Source: Calditrichaceae bacterium
GTDB taxonomy: Bacteria > Calditrichota > Calditrichia > Calditrichales > Calditrichaceae
DNA: 7,315 nt
Assembly: GCA_030592985.1 (NCBI GenBank)
Contig: JAUVIB010000154.1
Span: 1-7,315, forward strand
Direction: 5' to 3'
Notes under the pieces: generated by a model
Told to the model about the DNA's origin: nothing
What the model saw: the letters and a program-made list of their open reading frames with translations, nothing else
Database searches by the model: none
Position numbers and translations under genes: made by a program
In this document: piece by piece, positions 1 to 4,442 of the stretch
How the letters are laid out: each line of letters opens with the position of its first letter
Numbering within the stretch: position 1 is the first letter of the stretch

Positions 1-1
1 A

Positions 2-190
2 TTGTTAAATAATATTTATCTTGCCGGGGATTTCGGGAATATTGAACATTTTAACGGAGAATCAGGAAATCTTATAAATGATGGTATTAATATGTCCAGA
101 ATTTTCAGCATTCATTTAATAAATAACAAAATCTTTGCTACAGGAACGTCAGGTCAGGAAGCTTTATTTATTCACGGCGTTCAAAACTAA
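2..190 (+). CDS. C-terminal fragment of a beta-propeller-like protein (5' end outside window)
   Basis: The reading frame is open to the left edge and ends at TAA 188-190, so only about the last 62 residues of a longer protein are visible. The TTG at position 2 is unlikely to be the true start. Two stretches resemble each other: LNNIYLAGDFGNIEHFNG near the start and INNKIFATGTSGQEALFIHG near the end. Each has an N-N-(K)-I-hydrophobic core, a central G-x-x-G and a terminal aromatic-x-x-G. This is the pattern of short beta-propeller repeats of the 'D-I-Y-x-V-G-x-x-G-x-I-x-H-Y-D-G' type in secreted or surface proteins of FCB-group bacteria. That family link is from memory. No C-terminal sorting domain follows; the protein simply stops. 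It is convergent with the polysaccharide cluster and probably unrelated to it. Function is unknown. Confidence 0.6.
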   Translation: MLNNIYLAGDFGNIEHFNGESGNLINDGINMSRIFSIHLINNKIFATGTSGQEALFIHGVQN

Positions 191-204
191 TATTATAGTT
201 TATT

Positions 205-327
205 ATGAAAGCTTAAAAAATATTAATTGCAGCTATCTGTTTTATTTATCCTCCCTTTGGACAGAATAGTGATGTTGTTATTAAAATTAACAGCCATGAA
301 CATATTTTAGTTCAAGATAGCGCTTAG
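205..327 (+). pseudogene. Probable relic of a secreted-protein gene (signal peptide with in-frame stop)
   Basis: Starting 14 bp after the stop of the upstream plus-strand gene, ATG-AAA-GCT is followed at once by TAA (214-216). The same frame then stays open for 36 codons to TAG 325-327. After the stop it encodes a lysine followed by a hydrophobic run, KILIAAICFIYPPFGQ, then NSDVVIKINSHEHILVQDSA. This is the layout of a signal peptide (basic start, hydrophobic core, small residue before a Gln-type cleavage region) and the first residues of a mature protein. No ATG, GTG or TTG lies between the stop and the hydrophobic core to restart translation. More stops follow the final TAG in frame. The simplest reading is the 5' remnant of an exported-protein gene, inactivated near codon 4 and truncated where the minus-strand cluster begins. 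A chance open stretch cannot be excluded over so short a length. Confidence 0.35.
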
Positions 328-341
328 AGTTAAAAAAAACT

Positions 342-596
342 TTATTTATTTTTCTTTTTCTCAAAACTTTTACCTGTCAATTTAATATAGATCAAATAAA
401 ATGGGTAAATCAGCTTGGGAATCCATAAACTACCTGTAAGAAAATACATAGTCAAAAGATAAAGCCAGCCGGTGAACCACCAGTTTAAAACCAGACCTAC
501 ATTCGAAATTACAATAAAAAACAAGGATAAAATATAACCCACACGTTTAATCGGTTTAGTTTTTTCTGTTTCTTTACCTTGTATAAGACTGTCCAT
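342..596 (-). CDS. Small two-helix membrane protein, unknown function
   Basis: An 84-residue protein with a charged N-terminus (residues 1-18, rich in Lys, Glu and Thr). Two hydrophobic segments follow, at about 19-39 and 44-71, joined by a short WWFTGW turn; the second contains Pro60 and Pro65. The tail is strongly basic (KSFEKKKNK). By the positive-inside rule both ends should face the cytoplasm, giving a hairpin topology. I recognise no family. The ATG at 596 lies 4 bp after the antiterminator stop codon, so the two genes are almost certainly co-transcribed and perhaps translationally coupled. Only a weak GGAT lies about 10 nt upstream of the ATG. It is the last minus-strand gene before the convergent plus-strand region. 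A T8 tract (minus strand, 332-339) sits just past its stop, but without a convincing hairpin. A role in polysaccharide assembly is guessed from position only. Confidence 0.75.
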   Translation of the reverse strand: MDSLIQGKETEKTKPIKRVGYILSLFFIVISNVGLVLNWWFTGWLYLLTMYFLTGSLWIPKLIYPFYLIYIKLTGKSFEKKKNK

Positions 597-600
597 GGTT

Positions 601-1098
601 CTATTTATCCGATATTTTTTTTAATTCGTCCACACCAATTTCAATGGACACTGTTTGCATAATTCCTTCAATGGAAATTATCAATCTTTGACGCCCTTTT
701 ACAACTTTAACAATGCCCTTCATGCCTTTAAAAGGCCCAAAATCGATCACAACCGGATCGCCTATCTTCATATAATTTTCTAACTGTACTTTTTCGGGAC
801 GCGTTAACATTTTTTTTAACGAATCAATCTGCCAGTCCGGGACAATGACCGGTTCATTGCTGAAATTGATAATTTTTACAACACCTTTCGTTTGCAAAAC
901 GGAAAAGCGGTCTTTATAATCAATATGCACAAACATATAGCCGTTAAAAAGGGGAGTATCTATCTTTTTTTTACGATCTTTCCATTGACTGACTTTTTTA
1001 ATCATCGGTAGAAATGCTTCGATTTCCTTCTCAATCAATATCTCATAAACTTTTTTCTCATGTCTCGGCCGTGTGTAAATGGCATACCAGTTTATCAT
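601..1098 (-). CDS. NusG/RfaH/UpxY-family transcription antiterminator
   Basis: This 165-residue protein has the two-domain layout of specialised NusG paralogues. The N-terminal NGN domain covers about residues 2-100: it opens with WYAIYTRPRHEKKV, carries the hallmark PLFNGYMFVHID at 49-60, and has VLQTKGVVKIINF at 67-79 followed by PVIVPDWQIDSLKKML. The KOW domain is at about 111-160, with IGDPVVIDFGPFKGMKGIV. The NGN domain binds the clamp of RNA polymerase and reduces pausing. In Bacteroides, UpxY proteins of this kind antiterminate their own capsule operon, and RfaH does so for LPS and capsule genes in enterobacteria. Its place beside polysaccharide genes favours a specialised paralogue over housekeeping NusG, which normally sits beside secE and rplK. 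The start is supported by a good AAGGT ribosome-binding site at 1104-1108. It lies at the distal end of the cluster, whereas UpxY genes usually come first. A 349-bp non-coding region with several inverted repeats precedes it, so it may have its own promoter. Confidence 0.9.
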   Translation of the reverse strand: MINWYAIYTRPRHEKKVYEILIEKEIEAFLPMIKKVSQWKDRKKKIDTPLFNGYMFVHIDYKDRFSVLQTKGVVKIINFSNEPVIVPDWQIDSLKKMLTRPEKVQLENYMKIGDPVVIDFGPFKGMKGIVKVVKGRQRLIISIEGIMQTVSIEIGVDELKKISDK

Positions 1099-1103
1099 AT
1101 TTT

Positions 1104-1108
1104 ACCTT
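1104..1108 (-). promoter_or_regulatory. Ribosome-binding site of the antiterminator gene
   Basis: On the minus strand AAGGT lies 5 nt before the ATG at 1098. It fixes the start, and fits the NGN domain beginning directly at residues 2-4 (INWYAIYTR). Confidence 0.65.
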
Positions 1109-1209
1109 GGTTTTATATTAATAAGCATCAATTTAGCATTAAAATCCGAAATGAACAAGATTAATATTTCCGGAATCATAATCCCTCGCCGGCTTGGAAC
1201 TTTGGAACG

Positions 1210-1226
1210 AATTGACTGTGTCAATT
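1210..1226. repeat. Perfect inverted repeat AATTGAC-TGT-GTCAATT
   Basis: Two 7-bp arms with a 3-bp spacer form a perfect dyad, a geometry typical of a dimeric repressor operator. On the minus strand it overlaps a TTGACA that could be a -35 element, though no fitting -10 box was found. It lies 112 bp upstream of the antiterminator ATG. Confidence 0.5.
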
Positions 1227-1228
1227 GA

Positions 1229-1247
1229 GCATCGACAAAGTTGATGC
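1229..1247. repeat. Inverted repeat GCATCGAC-AAA-GTTGATGC
   Basis: Two 8-bp arms around a 3-bp spacer, matching at seven of eight positions; the eighth would be a G-U pair in plus-strand RNA. It starts 2 bp after the 1210-1226 palindrome, so the two form a compact double dyad. No U-run follows on either strand, so it is not a standard terminator. Confidence 0.45.
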
Positions 1248-1303
1248 ACTCCAAAAATAGCATTACCTCCCAAGCCACTGAGAGATTACCCGGGAACTCT
1301 ATA

Positions 1304-1339
1304 TTTTATCAAAGATTGCGCTTTGATAAAAAGTCAAAG
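1304..1339. repeat. 11-bp perfect inverted repeat with an overlapping alternative hairpin
   Basis: TTTTATCAAAG (1304-1314) and CTTTGATAAAA (1321-1331) are exact reverse complements around a 6-nt loop. The core CTTTGA at 1321-1326 can instead pair with a further TCAAAG at 1334-1339, so one arm has two possible partners. GGGAACT occurs on both sides (1292-1298 and 1339-1345). No U-run follows either hairpin, so neither is an ordinary terminator. The mutually exclusive pairing recalls leader attenuators, but an operator is equally possible. Confidence 0.5.
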
Positions 1340-1447
1340 GGAACTATCATAACTGTCTTTCTTCAACCAGTCGAGAATGACAAACTTGGAGGCCATTTCA
1401 AGCCAAATAATATAGACGGCAAATTGTCGATATACGCGTCCAAGTTC

Positions 1448-2758
1448 CTATATCTCCAATAAACAGCTGCGTACATCGGAAATGGAATTTAAACAGTCTG
1501 GAATTTTCCTATTTTTTGAAAGAATAAAAGCGTCGTCAAAAGTATGGGTTCCTGTAAAATCCGTCTTATCGAATATCGTATGATTCCATAACTGCCCTTT
1601 AAAATCATACCCTTTATGAGGAATAATTAATAAATCCGGAATATGATTGGCTAAAGTTTTTTCCGCTGCCAGCATAATATTATCTTTTTTTTGCAGAGTT
1701 ACAAGCTCAGCTCCTGTAAGAATTTCTTTAACAATGGGCTGCATAGTATCAGGATCTGATAACTTAAATAGCTGACTTTTTAATTCATTTATTATTCCAT
1801 TATACTCAACGCCCGGCCGCACTGTCCCAATTTTTTCGCGGCCAAACACATTTAAATAAATTCGCCCGGGATAAAGAGCATAAGCTTTACTATTTGGATG
1901 AACGTCCTGTAAATTTTTTGGATTCGGATTTCGGAATTTCAGAAAATCATTTTTCCACAACCAGCGATTTAGATAAACCTCTTTTTTTAAAGTCGTAAAC
2001 CCATGATCGGATAAAAGAACCAAATTTGTATCATTCGGCAGAATATCAAATATTTTACCAATCTGAATATCAATTTTTCGGTACAGATCAAAAAAAAGTT
2101 CACTGAATACAGAATCACCATTTTCCATATATTCCCATAAAAAATGATGCAGACGGTCTGTTTCCATAATGTGTACCATAAAAAAATCCCATGGTTCCTG
2201 CTGCCAAAAATGCCACATCATTTCAAAACGTTTATCCATTACCTGATAAAGATGATAAACAAATTGTTTTAAATCCCTCTTGCCCAATTCAATATCAGCA
2301 TCTATCCAATATCCATTATCCTTTAAAAAACACCCAACTTCTTTGGGGTATGTCCCTTTCAATATATCACTTCCCAGAAATCCACAGATAGCAATTCCGT
2401 TAATTTCCGGTGGAGGATAAGTGAGTGGAACATTCATTGTAAATACCCGTTTCCCGGCTCTTGATAATTTTGTCAAAATGGTTTCAGACAATAAATCATT
2501 GTGTCCGGGAACAGCCCAATCCATTGTTTTGGGATCACGTTCCAAAAAACCCATAATTCCGTGTTCAACGGGATGTTTCCCCGTCATAAATGAAGCCCAG
2601 GCCGATGAAGAAACCGGAGGTAATACCGAATTCATAGGCTTTAAGTATGAGCTTTCCACAAGATGCTTAAGATTCGGCATTATATTTTGTTCAATCATTC
2701 TCTGTAAAAGAGAATATGGAACGCCATCCAATGAGAGTATAAAGTTTTTATTCATCAT
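1448..2758 (-). CDS. Alkaline-phosphatase-superfamily phosphodiesterase (type I phosphodiesterase/nucleotide pyrophosphatase-like)
   Basis: A 436-residue protein with the metal-ligand set of the alkaline phosphatase superfamily. Asp11 is in SLDGVPYSLL. PPVSSSAWASFMTGKHPVEHG (47-67) is the nucleophile segment; aligned to the T-F-P-N-x-x-S-x-x-T-G segment of NPP enzymes, the nucleophile would be Ser50. Asp201 and His205 lie in METDRLHHFLW, Asp251 and His252 in LSDHGF, and His405 in GTHTFDD. These would bind two metals, usually zinc, and hydrolyse phosphomonoesters, phosphodiesters or nucleotide-sugar-type pyrophosphates. There is no signal peptide or membrane helix, so it should act in the cytoplasm unless exported another way. 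The substrate cannot be read from the sequence. In this cluster it may process a nucleotide sugar or a phosphate-bearing glycan or lipid intermediate. The ATG at 2758 (or the next codon) has no Shine-Dalgarno sequence, only an A/T-rich leader, and a terminator hairpin lies immediately upstream. The motifs are complete, with no sign of decay. Confidence 0.85.
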   Translation of the reverse strand: MMNKNFILSLDGVPYSLLQRMIEQNIMPNLKHLVESSYLKPMNSVLPPVSSSAWASFMTGKHPVEHGIMGFLERDPKTMDWAVPGHNDLLSETILTKLSRAGKRVFTMNVPLTYPPPEINGIAICGFLGSDILKGTYPKEVGCFLKDNGYWIDADIELGKRDLKQFVYHLYQVMDKRFEMMWHFWQQEPWDFFMVHIMETDRLHHFLWEYMENGDSVFSELFFDLYRKIDIQIGKIFDILPNDTNLVLLSDHGFTTLKKEVYLNRWLWKNDFLKFRNPNPKNLQDVHPNSKAYALYPGRIYLNVFGREKIGTVRPGVEYNGIINELKSQLFKLSDPDTMQPIVKEILTGAELVTLQKKDNIMLAAEKTLANHIPDLLIIPHKGYDFKGQLWNHTIFDKTDFTGTHTFDDAFILSKNRKIPDCLNSISDVRSCLLEI

Positions 2759-2772
2759 TTTTAAAATATATT

Positions 2773-2808
2773 AAAAAAGCAGAAAACCGTCATTAGTTTT
2801 CTGCTTTT
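2773..2808 (-). terminator. Intrinsic terminator between the RHH-like and phosphodiesterase genes
   Basis: On the minus strand AAAAGCAGAAAAC (2808-2796) and GTTTTCTGCTTTT (2787-2775) form a perfect 13-bp stem with an 8-nt loop, running into a T tract that ends at 2773. This is a classic rho-independent terminator. It lies 35 nt after the stop of the 67-residue gene, and its T tract ends 14 nt before the phosphodiesterase ATG. Read on the plus strand it is followed by only four T residues and there is no plus-strand gene to end, so the minus-strand reading is preferred. Confidence 0.8.
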
Positions 2809-2843
2809 AATCCTAATCTTTATCAATAATTATTTGAATCGAT

Positions 2844-3047
2844 TTATAAATAACCCAAATCTTTTAAACGCTTTTCAACGGCATTATCTTCCAATTTTCT
2901 CATATCGTCACTATTGTCTTCGAGATAATTTTGCAAAACGATGGTCACAAAATCTTCGATAGCTTCTTGCTTATTGGAACCGATGCTTGACGCAATTTTA
3001 TCCACAAGTGTTTTGGAGATATTTACGATTACGTTTTCCGGGTTCAT
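2844..3047 (-). CDS. Small ribbon-helix-helix (CopG/Arc-like) protein
   Basis: This 67-residue protein fits the ribbon-helix-helix pattern: a short beta strand NVIVNIS (5-11), helix A (about 12-22), a turn GSNKQEA (23-29) matching the usual G-x-(S/T/N)-(K/R)-x-E-A of RHH proteins, and helix B to about 42. RHH proteins bind DNA as dimers through the paired strands. The strand residues here (Val6, Val8, Ile10 alternating with Ile7, Asn9) are only weakly polar, so DNA binding is not assured. An acidic linker (43-55) leads to a tail VEKRLKDLGYL, which resembles tails I recall from small proteins encoded beside sulfatase- or phosphodiesterase-like enzymes; this is unverified. The ATG at 3047 lies 10 bp after the WbpA-like stop with no Shine-Dalgarno sequence, suggesting translational coupling. 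It could be a local regulator or a partner of the downstream phosphodiesterase. Confidence 0.7.
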   Translation of the reverse strand: MNPENVIVNISKTLVDKIASSIGSNKQEAIEDFVTIVLQNYLEDNSDDMRKLEDNAVEKRLKDLGYL

Positions 3048-3057
3048 TTTAATATAT

Positions 3058-4368
3058 CTACGCTTTTACAATTTTATCACGATTATCGATAATATCTTTT
3101 GTGGCATTCCTGGTATCAACTACCAATTGAGAATGTTTTACAATAAAATCCCAATCATAAACAGAATGATCCGTTGATACGAGAACACAATCATATTTTG
3201 CCAGATTTTCTTCTGTCAGATCAACACTTTTCCCTTGAACGTTATACATGCGCATTTCCGGCAATTCGGGAATCAATGGGTCATTATAATCAACCAATGC
3301 CCCTTTCTCGTTTAATATTTCCATCAACTTAAAAGTGGGAGATTCTCGTGGATCATCAATATCTTTTTTATAAGCCGCTCCGAGAACCAACACTTTTGCT
3401 CCTTTCAGGCTTTTACTCCTGTCGTTTAAGGCATCCATCACCTTTTGTACAACCCAATAAGGCATAGCGGTATTAATTTCACCGGCCAGTTCAATAAAAC
3501 GGGTATTAATATCGTATTCTCTTGCTTTCCAGGTCAGGTAAAAAGGGTCAATGGGAATACAATGACCGCCAAGTCCGGGTCCGGGATAAAACGGCATAAA
3601 TCCAAAAGGCTTCGTAGACGCTGCATTTATTACTTCCCACACATCAATATCCATTCGTTCAAGAATAACTTTCATTTCATTAACCAGAGCAATATTGACA
3701 CTTCTGAAAATATTTTCCAATAACTTTGTCGCCTCAGCCGCTTTACTGCTGGAAACCGGGACCGCTTCTACAATTACTTTCTCATAAAGAGTTTTTGATA
3801 ACTGACGAGCATATTCTGTATTAGCTCCCACAACTTTGGGGATGTTATGTGTATTAAATTTTGGATTATTGGGGTCTTCCCTTTCCGGTGAGAAAGCTAC
3901 CCAGAAATCTTCATCACCTTTAAGGCCGGATTTTTCCAGAATGGGTTTCAAGACCTCTTCTGTTGTACCAGGGTAAGTTGAACTTTCCAAAACGATAAGT
4001 TGACCTTCACGGATATGTTTACTCAAGGTCTCCGCAGTACCGCTAATATAAGACATATCCGGTTCACGATGTTCCGTTAAGGGTGTCGGCACACAAATCA
4101 AGATACAATCAACATCCTTAATTTGACTAAAATCAGTTGTACTAATAAATAAATTAGAATTCATTACACCCTTAATTCTATTTTCATCAATATGCTTTAT
4201 ATACGATTTCCCCGCATTAAGCATATCAATTTTTCTTTTATCAATATCAAAACCTATGGTTTTAAAACCATGTTCAACAAATTCCATTAGCAGAGGCAAG
4301 CCAACATATCCTAAGCCCACAACACCAATAACAGCCTCATTGCTCTCTATTTTTTTTAACAACTCCAT
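3058..4368 (-). CDS. wbpA: UDP-N-acetyl-D-glucosamine 6-dehydrogenase (WbpA type)
   Basis: A 436-residue nucleotide-sugar dehydrogenase, the same length as I recall for Pseudomonas WbpA. It would oxidise UDP-GlcNAc at C6 with two NAD+ to UDP-GlcNAc uronate, the first step to mannuronic-acid-type residues of O-antigen or capsule. The N-terminal Rossmann domain carries GVVGLGYVGLPL (15-26) and the acidic NAD-binding strand end at Asp41. LESSTYPGTTEEV follows at 128 onward. SPEREDPNNPKF (160-171) favours the WbpA branch over WecC or WbpO/TviB. Lys215 lies in the central helix, and the catalytic cysteine is Cys270 in GPGLGGHCIPIDPFYL. The C-terminal domain has GAAYKKDIDDPRESP and STDHSVYDW. All catalytic positions are present. 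It lies 74 bp after ugd and has a strong ribosome-binding site. The exact substrate (GlcNAc versus GalNAc or ManNAc) is inferred from motifs. Confidence 0.88.
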   Translation of the reverse strand: MELLKKIESNEAVIGVVGLGYVGLPLLMEFVEHGFKTIGFDIDKRKIDMLNAGKSYIKHIDENRIKGVMNSNLFISTTDFSQIKDVDCILICVPTPLTEHREPDMSYISGTAETLSKHIREGQLIVLESSTYPGTTEEVLKPILEKSGLKGDEDFWVAFSPEREDPNNPKFNTHNIPKVVGANTEYARQLSKTLYEKVIVEAVPVSSSKAAEATKLLENIFRSVNIALVNEMKVILERMDIDVWEVINAASTKPFGFMPFYPGPGLGGHCIPIDPFYLTWKAREYDINTRFIELAGEINTAMPYWVVQKVMDALNDRSKSLKGAKVLVLGAAYKKDIDDPRESPTFKLMEILNEKGALVDYNDPLIPELPEMRMYNVQGKSVDLTEENLAKYDCVLVSTDHSVYDWDFIVKHSQLVVDTRNATKDIIDNRDKIVKA

Positions 4369-4375
4369 TTTACGT

Positions 4376-4380
4376 ACCTC
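4376..4380 (-). promoter_or_regulatory. Ribosome-binding site of the WbpA-like gene
   Basis: GAGGT on the minus strand lies 7 nt before the ATG at 4368. It supports that start, which would otherwise put an unusual dozen residues (MELLKKIESNEA) before the Rossmann strand. The rest of the 4369-4442 gap is A/T-rich with no hairpin that I could see. Confidence 0.7.
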
Positions 4381-4442
4381 GTTTTACAATTAGAATCAAA
4401 ATTTCATTTATTACTTTATATTTTGTATTTTTTACTTTGTTT

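Larger units (their letters stand above)
1099..1447. other. 349-bp intergenic region, probable regulatory leader of the antiterminator gene
   Basis: No convincing gene lies here on either strand. The stretch separates the phosphodiesterase stop from the antiterminator start and is far longer than the other gaps in the cluster (4 to 85 bp). By eye it is locally richer in G+C than its surroundings. It contains a direct repeat TTGGAAC at 1194-1200 and 1202-1208, a palindrome at 1210-1226, a hairpin at 1229-1247, and an 11-bp perfect inverted repeat at 1304-1331 flanked by GGGAACT copies at 1292-1298 and 1339-1345. I found no clear sigma-70 or Bacteroidota-type promoter: a minus-strand TTGACA occurs within the 1210-1226 palindrome, without a good -10 box at the right distance. 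A leader with attenuator or operator elements is the likeliest role. A decayed mobile or repeated element is the alternative. Confidence 0.5.

Noticed and set aside
328..341. T8 tract on the minus strand as a terminator for the small membrane protein gene
   Set aside because: Only a 4-bp AGTT/AACT pairing surrounds it and no G+C-rich stem precedes it, so I cannot support an intrinsic terminator.
1258..1269. Minus-strand GGAGGTAATGCT as an ops-like (RfaH-recruiting) element
   Set aside because: Only about 7 of 12 bases match the enterobacterial ops sequence, within chance in a region this long, and no upstream promoter is visible.
1241..1462. Plus-strand 73-codon open frame in the intergenic region
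   Set aside because: It starts with TTG inside a hairpin, has no ribosome-binding site, overlaps the 3' end of the phosphodiesterase antisense, and its product resembles nothing I recognise.
2191..2774. Two plus-strand open frames (66 and 117 codons) antisense to the phosphodiesterase
   Set aside because: The minus-strand protein has full family motifs through this stretch; the plus-strand frames are shadows without start signals.
2941..3723. Plus-strand frames antisense to the RHH-like and WbpA-like genes
   Set aside because: They cover sequence already explained by conserved minus-strand proteins and show no recognisable motif.
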